Of a stretch of 44,565 bases of DNA, positions 34,978 to 44,070 are shown in pieces; the first letter of the stretch is position 1; each line of letters opens with the position of its first letter. The translations under genes were made by a program, and so were the position numbers. This DNA is from Nitrospinaceae bacterium UBA3496. GTDB lineage: Bacteria; UBA8248. Under the pieces are notes generated by a model, which was not told the origin of the DNA, ran no database searches, and saw only the letters and a program-made list of their open reading frames with translations. The DNA lies in contig DFQF01000069.1 in NCBI GenBank assembly GCA_002377645.1, positions 1-44,565 on the forward strand, given 5' to 3'.

Positions 34978-37082
34978 AAAACAATTTTAACAAAAGAGCT
35001 CATTCTGCAATTTCAAACCCTCATCTGCAGGATGCACTGCATATTGCAACAAGCAGATTTGCAGAATTAAGAGCTAACAGTTTCAAGACAATTGTCTCCC
35101 CAGACGCATTGCGAAGACGTGCCAGAAAAATCAGGCAAGACACCTTTGACAATATTGATACACATCTAAAAAATCTTATTCGAAAATTAGAAGAGAATGG
35201 TGTTCATATTCATTTTGCAGATACAGCCGATGATGCAAAAACAAAAATTTTGAGCATCGCAAAACAGAACAACACAAAAACTGCAGTGAAAAGTAAATCT
35301 ATGGCCTCAGAGGAGTTGCATTTAAATGAAGCTTTAGAAGATGCGGGCATCAAACCTGTTGAAACTGACTTAGGGGAATGGATTTTACAACTCGCACATG
35401 AAACTCCAAGCCACTTGGTTGCACCTGCAATACATAAAACATTAGGACAAGTAACTGAACTTTTTAGGAAAAAGGTTGAACCTAACATAGACGAAGACCC
35501 TGAAACACTAACCGCCATAGCAAGAAAGAAAATTCGTACTGAATTCCTGAATGCAGAATTAGGGATAACGGGTGTCAATTTTGCTGTTTCAGAAACCGGA
35601 ACAATTTGTCTTGTTACGAATGAAGGCAATGCAAGAATGGTAACAACTCTTCCAAAAATACATATTGGCATTATGGGAATAGAAAAGATTGTCCCTACTA
35701 TTGAAGATGCCTTCACTCTTTTATCCGTTCTCCCTAGAAGTGCTACAGGACAAAAATTAACTTCTTATTTCACTTTGCTCACCGGAGCAAAAAAAAGAAT
35801 GGAATCGGACGGCCCACAGGAAATTCATTTAGTTATTATAGACGGAGGAAGAACTCAACATTTAGGAGGACCTTTTCAAGAAGCATTCCATTGTATTCGT
35901 TGTGGCGCATGCCAGAATGCATGCCCTGTTTTCCAGACTGTTGGTGGACACGTATATAACTCCGTATACGGCGGACCAATTGGTTCTATTTTGACTCCAA
36001 TGCTTAATGGGATAGAAAATTCTAACGAATTACCTATGGCATCCAGTCTTTGCGGCGCATGTATGGATGCATGCCCTGTAATGGTAGATATTCCTAGAAT
36101 GCTTCTAGAAATGAGAAAGAAGAGAGTAAAAAGAAGAGAAAATTCTCTTATAGAAAATACAACCTTTAAAGTCGCTGCATCTTCAATGAAGTTCCCTCTG
36201 CTATGGAAAACAGGATTTAAGGTAGCAAGAATTTTCTTCAATATTTTTTCCCGAAACGGAGAACTGCTTTGGCAACCTGATTTTCTAAAAAGAAAGCTTC
36301 AAAAAAGAAATCTCCCTCTTCCTGCTAAAAAGAGTTTCCGAACTATCCTTGAAGAAAAAGGAGAACTAATTACCAAAACACCTAAGAAAAAGCAGAAAGA
36401 AGAAGACATAGAAGAAAAAAATGATTCTCCTGAAACACCTATAATTCCAAACCACGGAATTCATAACTTACATGGAATGAGTTCTGAAGAAGAATCTACT
36501 ACAGAAGAATTTCCAATTGATAATCCTATAGAATACTTCATGCGAGAGATCGAATCAGTAGGAGGCAAATCCTATTTCGTTAACAACAAAGAAGAAAGTT
36601 TAAAAACTATTAATGAAATTACTCAAAGATTTTTGGAATCTAAAATTGCAATTACTAATAGTGTGCCTGAATTCATAAAAACAAATCTCCAAAGTAAAAA
36701 CAACGAGATTCTCGAACCAATATTTCAAGATGACAACAGAAACTCTCTAAAAGAAGCTAGAATCGGGATCACCACTTGTGACTGGGCCATCTCGGAAACA
36801 GGAACTATAGTTATTTTCAGTAGCAAAAAACAGCCTAGACTGTTTTCTCTGCTTCCAGAAATACATATTTGTGTTGTTTTAGAAAAACAAATCCTAAACC
36901 ATTTAAATGATTTGCCGAATAAAATCAAAAACATCCTTCTTGAGAAAAAATCTATTGCGCCAAGCTGTATCAATCTAATTACCGGGCCTAGTCGTTCGGC
37001 TGATATTGCACTCACACCTATCAAAGGTGTTCATGGACCAAAAGAATTACATATTATAATTTTATCAAAAAATCTTTCCTGA
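34974..37082 (+). CDS. LutB-LutC fusion protein (LUD domain, ferredoxin centre, LUD domain)
   Basis: A single 702-residue chain joins two proteins normally encoded separately. Residues 1-470 are LutB-like: a LUD domain with VSETGT near 206-211, then two [4Fe-4S] motifs, CIRCGACQNACP (307, 310, 313, 317) and CGACMDACP (360, 363, 367). After a charged linker (about 470-515), residues 515-702 resemble LutC, with a second ISETGT at 606-611 and GPSRSADIALTPIKGVHGPK. The start is TTG 34974, overlapping the lutA stop, with AAGGAAG upstream. No frameshift is needed; the reading frame is continuous. Confidence 0.9.
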   Translation: MKNNFNKRAHSAISNPHLQDALHIATSRFAELRANSFKTIVSPDALRRRARKIRQDTFDNIDTHLKNLIRKLEENGVHIHFADTADDAKTKILSIAKQNNTKTAVKSKSMASEELHLNEALEDAGIKPVETDLGEWILQLAHETPSHLVAPAIHKTLGQVTELFRKKVEPNIDEDPETLTAIARKKIRTEFLNAELGITGVNFAVSETGTICLVTNEGNARMVTTLPKIHIGIMGIEKIVPTIEDAFTLLSVLPRSATGQKLTSYFTLLTGAKKRMESDGPQEIHLVIIDGGRTQHLGGPFQEAFHCIRCGACQNACPVFQTVGGHVYNSVYGGPIGSILTPMLNGIENSNELPMASSLCGACMDACPVMVDIPRMLLEMRKKRVKRRENSLIENTTFKVAASSMKFPLLWKTGFKVARIFFNIFSRNGELLWQPDFLKRKLQKRNLPLPAKKSFRTILEEKGELITKTPKKKQKEEDIEEKNDSPETPIIPNHGIHNLHGMSSEEESTTEEFPIDNPIEYFMREIESVGGKSYFVNNKEESLKTINEITQRFLESKIAITNSVPEFIKTNLQSKNNEILEPIFQDDNRNSLKEARIGITTCDWAISETGTIVIFSSKKQPRLFSLLPEIHICVVLEKQILNHLNDLPNKIKNILLEKKSIAPSCINLITGPSRSADIALTPIKGVHGPKELHIIILSKNLS

Positions 37083-37110
37083 AAAAGTTTCAACATAAAG
37101 GAGTAATTCA

Positions 37111-38289
37111 ATGGATTTTGAATTGACAGAAAAACAACGAACTCTAGAAAAAATCGCACATGACTTCGCTGAAAATGAAATACGTCCCGTTGTTCTAGAA
37201 AGAGAGAAAATTCAAGATCCCGTAGAGCGTTTTCCTTGGGACATACTTGAGAAAGGGAGCAAAATGGGATTACGCACACTTTCTATTTCAGAGGAAAAAG
37301 GTGGTGGCGGTGCGAATATTTTAGATTTATGTATAGTTGGTGAAGAAATTGCTTGGGGAGATTTAGGGATCGCTGTCACTTTTGATCAGACTTGGAAAGT
37401 TATTCATTTTCTTGACCGAGTATGGAATGAAGAACAACGCTCAAGATATCTACCGGCATTTTTAGAAGACCATAGGTTTCACCTAGCTGTAGGAATGACT
37501 GAACCTAGTGTAGGTTCAGAAAATTTCTACCCACATAACGACCCAGATCTTGGTGTCAAGACAAGTGCCACTAAAAATGGTGACAATTGGGTCATTAACG
37601 GAAAAAAACATTACATCAGCAATGGCGGAATATCAAAACTCTATACTCTTGTGACTAGAACCGACCCTAAAGTAGGAGTTTCAGAAGGTGTAACTTATTT
37701 CATGGTTTCTCCCGATATGGATGGTTTCACTATTGGAGAGATTCACGAAAAAATGGGACAGCGTCTTTCGCAAAATGCAGAACTAATTTTCAAAGATTGT
37801 CTAGTTTCAGACTCTAATCGAATAACCGAGATTGGAGGAGGAGTCAAAGCTCGTTCTGGTTCGTTTTCACGCGGATCTGTCATTGAATCTGCCGCAACTG
37901 CACTTGGACCAGCTCGTGCCGCATACGAAGATGCTGTCAAACATGCTCATAATCGAATTCAAGGGGGCAAACCTATTATTGAACATCAAGGTGTAGGTTT
38001 CATGCTTGCTGATTGTTATATTGATTACCAAGCAGCCCGTCAAACTTTACATTACGCGGCTTATATGGCTATGCGTGATGAGGGATACGATCCCAAATTG
38101 GGTTATATGGCGAAGGTCTTTGGTTCAGAAGCATGTTTCCGTATTGCAAAACGCTCTATGGAAGTTTGGGGTGGTAAGGGTTATATGACAGAAGCACCCA
38201 TGGAAAAATACTTGCGTGATGTCACAAGCTTTCTGCATTCTGCTGGAACGAACGAAGCACAAAGAGTTCGTTCTATGCCATACCTATAA
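37111..38289 (+). CDS. Acyl-CoA dehydrogenase-family protein lacking the catalytic glutamate
   Basis: A 392-residue acyl-CoA dehydrogenase fold with good FAD segments (AVGMTEPSVGSENFYP and KKHYISNGGISKLYTLV) and C-terminal VWGGKGYMTEAPMEKYLRD. Where the family has EGTN, this protein reads HSAGTNEAQR, so Ala378 replaces the catalytic Glu. The alternative glutamate position used by isovaleryl-CoA dehydrogenase also lacks Glu (GSFSRGS). It may use another base, act on an unusual substrate, or be a structural or electron-transfer partner. An AAAGGAG precedes ATG 37111. It lies 28 bp after the Lut fusion, probably in the same operon. Confidence 0.9.
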   Translation: MDFELTEKQRTLEKIAHDFAENEIRPVVLEREKIQDPVERFPWDILEKGSKMGLRTLSISEEKGGGGANILDLCIVGEEIAWGDLGIAVTFDQTWKVIHFLDRVWNEEQRSRYLPAFLEDHRFHLAVGMTEPSVGSENFYPHNDPDLGVKTSATKNGDNWVINGKKHYISNGGISKLYTLVTRTDPKVGVSEGVTYFMVSPDMDGFTIGEIHEKMGQRLSQNAELIFKDCLVSDSNRITEIGGGVKARSGSFSRGSVIESAATALGPARAAYEDAVKHAHNRIQGGKPIIEHQGVGFMLADCYIDYQAARQTLHYAAYMAMRDEGYDPKLGYMAKVFGSEACFRIAKRSMEVWGGKGYMTEAPMEKYLRDVTSFLHSAGTNEAQRVRSMPYL

Positions 38290-38300
38290 TTTACAAAAAA

Positions 38301-38325
38301 CCCCTCTTCCAGGCTGGAAGAGGGG
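38301..38325 (-). terminator. Strong terminator hairpin at the end of glnA
   Basis: CCCCTCTTCCAG (38301-38312) and its exact complement CTGGAAGAGGGG (38314-38325) make a 12-bp stem with a tight loop. On the minus strand six T follow, so it fits a rho-independent terminator for glnA. For the convergent acyl-CoA dehydrogenase on the plus strand the T tract is poor. Confidence 0.8.
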
Positions 38326-38345
38326 GAAAAATTAGAAACGAAAAA

Positions 38346-39785
38346 TTAAATATCGTAGTATAATGAGAATTCATGAGGATGAGGTCTAAGTCTAACTGGG
38401 TCTACTTCATTTTCTCTCTTATACGCAATATAATTTTGAATAAAGTCCTTTGTAAAAACATCTCCTTGAACCAAATAATCGTTATCCTTCTCTAATGCAT
38501 CTAACACAGCATCCAAACTTCCTGGTGTTTGTTTTACCTTAGCTTTTTGTTTTGGTGGAAGTTCATAAAGATTCTGATCCATTGGTGCAGGCGGGGAAAT
38601 TTTATTTTTAATACCGTCAATCCCTGCCATCAACATAGCGGAAAAAGCGATATATGGATTTGCTGTAGCATCCGCGCATCTGAATTCAATTCTTTTTGCT
38701 TTTTCACTATTTGAATAAGTAGGAATTCTAATGCATGCGGTTCTATTACGGCAACTGTACATAAGGTTAATTGGTGCTTCATAACCAGGCACTAAACGTC
38801 TATAACTATTTGTAGTAGTATTCGTAAATGCTAGAAGTGAAGGTGCATGTTTTAGGATGCCGCCGATGTAATACACAGCTTCCTGACTTAGATCACCATA
38901 TGTTCCCTTCTTATACATTACGTTTTTGCCTTTCTTCCATACACTTTGATGTGTATGCATACCTGACCCATTATCCATAAAAATAGGTTTTGGCATGAAA
39001 GTAGCAGTTTTGCCATGTCTATTAGCAACGTTTTTTACCACATACTTGTACTTCATCATTTTATCTGCCATTGAAACCATGGTATCGAACCTCAAATCAA
39101 TTTCACACTGTCCTGCAGTGGCAACTTCATGATGATGTACTTCAACATCTAAACCAATATCCATCATTGTTAGGCACATTTCGGAACGAAGATCCTGCAA
39201 ACTGTCAGATGGAGGCACCGGGAAATATCCTTCTTTGTAACGGAGTTTATGTCCAAGATTAGGGACTTCATCCGAACCAGTATTCCAAGCAGCTTCTCCT
39301 GAATCAACCTCATAGAAAGAATAATTCTCAGCGGTAGAATAACGAACATCATCAAAAACAAAGAATTCTGCCTCAGGACCAAAAAATGCGGTATCTCCAA
39401 TGCCTGTTGAATTAAGGTATGCTTCTGCTTTCAAGGCAACAATTCTTGGATCTCTGGTATAATCCTCTCTAGTAATAGGATCTTGTACAGTACAAATCAA
39501 AACGAGTGTCGGAACTTCCATGAAAGGATCTATAAATGCAGTACTTGGATCTGGGATAAGCAACATATCACTCTCTTGGATTTCCTGAAAACCACGAATA
39601 CTAGATCCATCAAAACCAACACCATCTACAAAAGTATCTTTTTCTAATTCTTTGATAGGTGATGTAAAATGTTGCCACATTCCTGGAAGATCCGTGAAAC
39701 GATAATCAACCATTTGGGCACCACTATCTTTTGCCATTTTAAAGACATTTGAAACACTTGCACTACTTGCTTTCTTCGCCGCCAT
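38346..39785 (-). CDS. glnA: Glutamine synthetase, type I
   Basis: A 479-residue GSI that makes glutamine from glutamate, ammonia and [49 protein letters not shown] and a NRTACIRIP segment carry active-site residues. The adenylylation site is Tyr407 in NLYELPPKQ, so activity may be controlled by covalent AMP as in the GlnE system; no glnE is in the window. An AAGGGTTTCAAGA region with GGAGGG precedes the ATG at 39785. It lies 81 bp after glnD and ends at a strong terminator. Confidence 0.97.
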   Translation of the reverse strand: MAAKKASSASVSNVFKMAKDSGAQMVDYRFTDLPGMWQHFTSPIKELEKDTFVDGVGFDGSSIRGFQEIQESDMLLIPDPSTAFIDPFMEVPTLVLICTVQDPITREDYTRDPRIVALKAEAYLNSTGIGDTAFFGPEAEFFVFDDVRYSTAENYSFYEVDSGEAAWNTGSDEVPNLGHKLRYKEGYFPVPPSDSLQDLRSEMCLTMMDIGLDVEVHHHEVATAGQCEIDLRFDTMVSMADKMMKYKYVVKNVANRHGKTATFMPKPIFMDNGSGMHTHQSVWKKGKNVMYKKGTYGDLSQEAVYYIGGILKHAPSLLAFTNTTTNSYRRLVPGYEAPINLMYSCRNRTACIRIPTYSNSEKAKRIEFRCADATANPYIAFSAMLMAGIDGIKNKISPPAPMDQNLYELPPKQKAKVKQTPGSLDAVLDALEKDNDYLVQGDVFTKDFIQNYIAYKRENEVDPVRLRPHPHEFSLYYDI

Positions 39786-39866
39786 TCTTGAAACCCTCCA
39801 AGGTAATTGATTATTTCTATATAAAAATTTCTAATATGATAATAAATTAATTTTATTTCCAAAATG

Positions 39867-42599
39867 TTACGAGAAAAATACACTATCCTCCTCGGAACTT
39901 TTCAAATCTAACATAGAAAACAACTCTTCACTTAATGAATTCAAAAGAGATTTGTCATTCACTTTTAATCCATTTAGATCAGTTAAATAGAAAGAATCTA
40001 CCGCTCTTGGCCCTTGTGTAGAAACCTTAGCACTTAAAATAGAAAGACCCGATTCTGTCAAAATATTTGAAATCATTGCCAAAAGGCCATGTCTATCAGG
40101 AGTAATTACTTCCAATACAGTCGCAAGTTCACTACTTCCTAGATCAAATTCAACGATTGTAGGAATATAAAAATGTAATTGTTTTTTAAGTTTTAAATGC
40201 TTCTTATTCTGACTCATCAAATTTGGAAGTTCAATACCCCCATTAAGAACATCATAAAAATCTTCTTTAAACAAAGCCCACTTCTCGTTATCTTCAACAA
40301 CCCCGCCATCTGCACTTACAACTTGAAAAGTATCCACAACAAGACCATCATCTCTAGTATAAATCCTAGCGTCTAAAACATTTATTGCATGTTTTGTTAA
40401 AACTGACGAAATCAAACCAAATAATCCTATCCGATCAAAACAAACAATGGTCAAAACAGAAATGTTTTCACTCCTTTTGTGTATTACTTCAATGGAGAAG
40501 AGTTCTTTCCTTTGTATCATCCTATTTCTGAGTTCAATATGGGTCAAAATAGTTTCTACATTTGTCTGATCCAAATACCTTTTTGGCATAAGTTGAAGAT
40601 GTTTCTCTATTTCATCTTCTTTCAAATCTACATATCTAACGCCAGCTCTAGACTTTACCTGTTCCAATACCGCCATTTCGTGCTTCTCTTCATTACTTTC
40701 TTGACCAGATTCCATAACATCTAGAGTCTTCTTATATAAATCAAAAAGTAAAGTTCCATGCCAGTCATTCCATATGCCAGGGGCGACTGAAGAAATATCT
40801 GCATAAGACAAAAGATAAAGCATTTGAAGTTGTTCTTTTGTTTCCATTTTTTCTGCAAACTGACTTATTAAAGAAGAATCTTGCAAATCTCTCCTCTGAG
40901 AAGTCATGGACATTTCTACATGATGCAAAACTAAAAATTGCAGAACTCTTCCTTCATCAGATGGAAGACCCATCCTTAGTATAATCTCAGGCAACAACGA
41001 AGCACTTTTATGAACATGCCTGTCTCCTTTCCCCTTTCCAATATCATGAAGTAGTAGTGCAAATCTCAGTAAATATGTTCGATCAAGTTCTCTATAAACA
41101 TGAGCTAAAACGTTAAGATTTACATCTTTTGTATATGCGAGATCATCAAGTACATTAAGAGTTAGCAAGGTATGCTCATCAGCGGTATACCTATGATAAT
41201 GGTCATATTGGACAAAACAATTTAGGGACTCAAACTCTGGAATATAGGCACTCAGAAAACCTAATTCATGCATTTCATGTAAAACTCTAGCAACTCCAGT
41301 TTTTCCATTAAGAATACGAAAAAAACTTTCCCTAACTTCAAGAGAAGACCTAAAGTTATCATCTACTAAATGAATTGATGATCGAATCAAATCACGAATG
41401 TCACTATTGAAATTAGAACTATATTTATACATTATCTCGAAGATAAACATTAAATTATTTGGATTACCTTTAAGATTTTCAGAAAAATCCCCTGCGGAAA
41501 AACTCTTCCTACCCACCCAAATCAGTCCGTATTCAATTGTATCTCTAGTTACTTTTTTTGCGAAAAAACGTCTCTGCTTGGCTTCCGATTCAAGATCTTC
41601 AAATATTTCCTTACAAAATGAATTTAGATTTCTAGCAGATCGATAATAATCCTGCATTAAGTACTCGCCAGCAAAGGTAGCTTCTGAATCTACATAACCT
41701 AGAGATTTTGCAGCTTCCATCTGTGAAGAAAATGACAATACATCATTTTTCGAGTTAGATTGAAAATGCAACTGTGATCGAATTCTCAGAAGAAAATCAT
41801 AAGAGTCTCTAGCATTTATCAAACTCTCTATTCCTTTAGGTCTATTCTTGCTTATATCTTCTAAATTATTGTAACCAAAAGATTTGACTAGCCAAACTAC
41901 TTCATGATAGTCACGCAATCCTCCTGCACTTTCCTTGATATTAGGCTCTTGCACATAAACTGAAGGATCCCAGTTTCTATATCTCTCATTTCTCTCTTTA
42001 ATTCTTTGCACAAGGTGATTGGCCTTATATCCTTTTTTGAGAAATATTTGCATTTTCTTCAGAAAATTTGAATAAACTGTAGGACTGCCTGAAATCAATC
42101 TACTTTCAAGCATCGAGGTTTGACTAACATAATCTTTTTTTGAAATTTCTATGCAATCACTGATCTTCCTGACACTATGACCTAAATCTAAACCCAGATC
42201 CCATAAGAGATAAAGAACTTTTTGTGTGAACTCATGAACTTCCGAATTAATAGCAGGAGTTACAAAGAGCAGATCAATGTCAGAATTTGGAGACAATTCA
42301 CCCCTTCCAAATCCACCAATAGCAAGAAGTGAACAATTTATACCTGAATCTTTTTTGTCAGAAGAAGAACATCCGAAAGACCAAATACTCTTAAGAACAG
42401 TATCGATAAAACTAGAACGTAACCGTGAAAGTTCTAATCCGCCACAACCTTGAAAATGAGCTTCTTTAATAAGTTCTCTTCCATCATGAAGAACCCCCTT
42501 AAAGAAAGAAATCAACTCACTTCTGCCAGAATCAGTTGGATGAAAAAGCCTGCCAGAAATATCAGACTCTAAATTTGATAATTCTAAAAGAGATTTCAT
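39867..42599 (-). CDS. glnD: Bifunctional PII uridylyltransferase/uridylyl-removing enzyme
   Basis: A 910-residue GlnD, close to the E. coli length. The nucleotidyltransferase motif GGFGRGELSPNSDIDLLFV is at residues 95-113. The HD phosphohydrolase region follows (LLLHDIGKGKGDRHVHKSA near 510-530). Two ACT domains close the protein (SVLTIVCFDRIGLFGLIS near 700 and TVLEVITPDRHGLLAMIS near 820), which sense glutamine. It attaches UMP to PII when glutamine is low and removes it when high. It lies 18 bp after glnB and 81 bp before glnA, so the three act as a nitrogen-control unit. Confidence 0.97.
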   Translation of the reverse strand: MKSLLELSNLESDISGRLFHPTDSGRSELISFFKGVLHDGRELIKEAHFQGCGGLELSRLRSSFIDTVLKSIWSFGCSSSDKKDSGINCSLLAIGGFGRGELSPNSDIDLLFVTPAINSEVHEFTQKVLYLLWDLGLDLGHSVRKISDCIEISKKDYVSQTSMLESRLISGSPTVYSNFLKKMQIFLKKGYKANHLVQRIKERNERYRNWDPSVYVQEPNIKESAGGLRDYHEVVWLVKSFGYNNLEDISKNRPKGIESLINARDSYDFLLRIRSQLHFQSNSKNDVLSFSSQMEAAKSLGYVDSEATFAGEYLMQDYYRSARNLNSFCKEIFEDLESEAKQRRFFAKKVTRDTIEYGLIWVGRKSFSAGDFSENLKGNPNNLMFIFEIMYKYSSNFNSDIRDLIRSSIHLVDDNFRSSLEVRESFFRILNGKTGVARVLHEMHELGFLSAYIPEFESLNCFVQYDHYHRYTADEHTLLTLNVLDDLAYTKDVNLNVLAHVYRELDRTYLLRFALLLHDIGKGKGDRHVHKSASLLPEIILRMGLPSDEGRVLQFLVLHHVEMSMTSQRRDLQDSSLISQFAEKMETKEQLQMLYLLSYADISSVAPGIWNDWHGTLLFDLYKKTLDVMESGQESNEEKHEMAVLEQVKSRAGVRYVDLKEDEIEKHLQLMPKRYLDQTNVETILTHIELRNRMIQRKELFSIEVIHKRSENISVLTIVCFDRIGLFGLISSVLTKHAINVLDARIYTRDDGLVVDTFQVVSADGGVVEDNEKWALFKEDFYDVLNGGIELPNLMSQNKKHLKLKKQLHFYIPTIVEFDLGSSELATVLEVITPDRHGLLAMISNILTESGLSILSAKVSTQGPRAVDSFYLTDLNGLKVNDKSLLNSLSEELFSMLDLKSSEEDSVFFS

Positions 42600-42617
42600 T
42601 TCTATATCTCTATCTAT

Positions 42618-42968
<351 letters not shown>

Positions 42969-43068
42969 CTAATGTTTTTCAAGAATAAAAAAATAAAGGC
43001 ACAAAACACTTTATAACACAAAACTAATAAACCAAGTTAGCAATCAAAAGAAATAGTCAAATCCAAAC

Positions 43069-43097
43069 TTGCATTAACAATCAGATTTACTTAGTAT
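43069..43097 (+). promoter_or_regulatory. Promoter of the cysteine-rich protein gene
   Basis: TTGCAT (43069-43074) and TAGTAT (43092-43097) are 17 bp apart. The predicted start near 43104 leaves a leader of about 95 nt before the ATG at 43199, which contains a hairpin. Confidence 0.45.
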
Positions 43098-43146
43098 TCG
43101 ACTAGTTTAAAAAAAAATGTTCAATCTTCAAACCAGGACTCGGAAA

Positions 43147-43167
43147 TATCTCTTTTATACAGAGATA
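43147..43167 (+). other. Hairpin in the 5' leader of the cysteine-rich protein gene
   Basis: TATCTCT (43147-43153) and AGAGATA (43161-43167) form a perfect 7-bp stem with a 7-nt loop, about 32 bases before the ATG. It could affect translation or mRNA stability. No known riboswitch is recognised. Confidence 0.35.
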
Positions 43168-43198
43168 GGAATGGGACCAAGTAAAAAAGGTGACCATC

Positions 43199-43519
43199 AT
43201 GTTGTGCACAATTCTAGAGAAAGAAATAGAGTGTTTCTTCGCTACAAAAGGAGAAAATGGAAAGAATGGATGTTCTTACGATGAGTCAGGTTGTATCCCT
43301 ATCGTAGACGAATGTTTAAAAGGAGACGATGACAAAGCATGCGAAAACATTGTGGATATGCCAAATGGTAAATATTGCACAAAATTTCCTAACCCTGAAA
43401 GCAGATGGGAAAGGGGTCATTGTCCTGTAGCAACTCATGTAAAAGTTGATTTTTCAACTCCTATAGAAAAGAAATTAAATCCACTCAAAGCTTCAAAACG
43501 TGCTGCAAAAGGTGGTTAG
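43199..43519 (+). CDS. Cysteine-rich protein of the PxxKW type
   Basis: A 106-residue protein with seven cysteines: MLCTI, ECFFA, GCSYDESGC, DECLKG, KACEN, KYCTKFPNPESRW and HCPVATHV. The order of these and the ending NPLKASKR match the small PxxKW family seen in deltaproteobacteria; here the motif reads PESRW, so Arg replaces Lys. Function of the family is not known; a metal or Fe-S site is plausible. I use ATG 43199 because AAGGTG lies six bases upstream and because family proteins begin in this way; a GTG at 43190 is in frame but overlaps that site. Confidence 0.75.
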   Translation: MLCTILEKEIECFFATKGENGKNGCSYDESGCIPIVDECLKGDDDKACENIVDMPNGKYCTKFPNPESRWERGHCPVATHVKVDFSTPIEKKLNPLKASKRAAKGG

Positions 43520-43520
43520 G

Positions 43521-44069
43521 TCAACTGCAATCATATAGTTTGCCATTGTTTTTCTTGAAAGTTTTATGGAGAAATATTTCGGTTTTATCCTTGAGCTTAT
43601 AAATTCTGATATCTATTTTTTTTTCATCTATTAAAATCTCAGAAAAAGTACAGTCAGAATTAAAACGTCTAGGCCCGCAACTTCCGGGATTTAAATAAAT
43701 AGTCTCATCCAATAATAAACATAGGGGTTGATGGCTATGGCCAAAAACAACTATTTCATATCTATCTAAATTAACTATTTCCTTCAGGTCTTTAGTTGGC
43801 TCACCTTTTTCCCAGCCTATATGTTGAACAAAGATTTTCCAGAATTTTAAAATTAACTTAGATTGTGAAGGAAAAACATTTACTGGATCTATATTTCCAC
43901 GAACAAAAGTAACAGGAGCTAAAGATTGTAAATCTGTGATAATTTGATCGGAACCTATATCTCCAGCATGGATTACTCTATCTGCATGAATACAAGTTGT
44001 TAAAACTTGATTAGGCAAATCTCCATGCGTATCGGAAATAACTACTATCTTGTCTTTTGGATTTTTGAT
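43521..44069 (-). CDS. YfcE-type metallophosphoesterase, non-standard start
   Basis: A calcineurin-like phosphoesterase of about 180 residues. Metal-binding motifs are complete: ISDTHGDLP (Asp13 and His15 counted from the ATC at 44069), HAGDIG, VRGNIDP, VVFGHSHQP and LNPGSCG. Yet the first, essential motif lies upstream of the first TTG (44018), and between an in-frame TGA (44079-44081) and that TTG there is no ATG, GTG or TTG. A start at ATC 44069 or an ATT just after would be needed, or the upstream gene supplies it by a frameshift. I give the ATC as the likely boundary with low certainty on the start. It lies next to the right-edge gene's stop (44071). Confidence 0.8.
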   Translation of the reverse strand: MKNPKDKIVVISDTHGDLPNQVLTTCIHADRVIHAGDIGSDQIITDLQSLAPVTFVRGNIDPVNVFPSQSKLILKFWKIFVQHIGWEKGEPTKDLKEIVNLDRYEIVVFGHSHQPLCLLLDETIYLNPGSCGPRRFNSDCTFSEILIDEKKIDIRIYKLKDKTEIFLHKTFKKNNGKLYDCS

Positions 44070-44070
44070 T

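Noticed and set aside
35210..35716. A 168-codon open frame on the minus strand
   Set aside because: It lies entirely inside the LutB-LutC fusion gene on the other strand and shows no recognisable motif.
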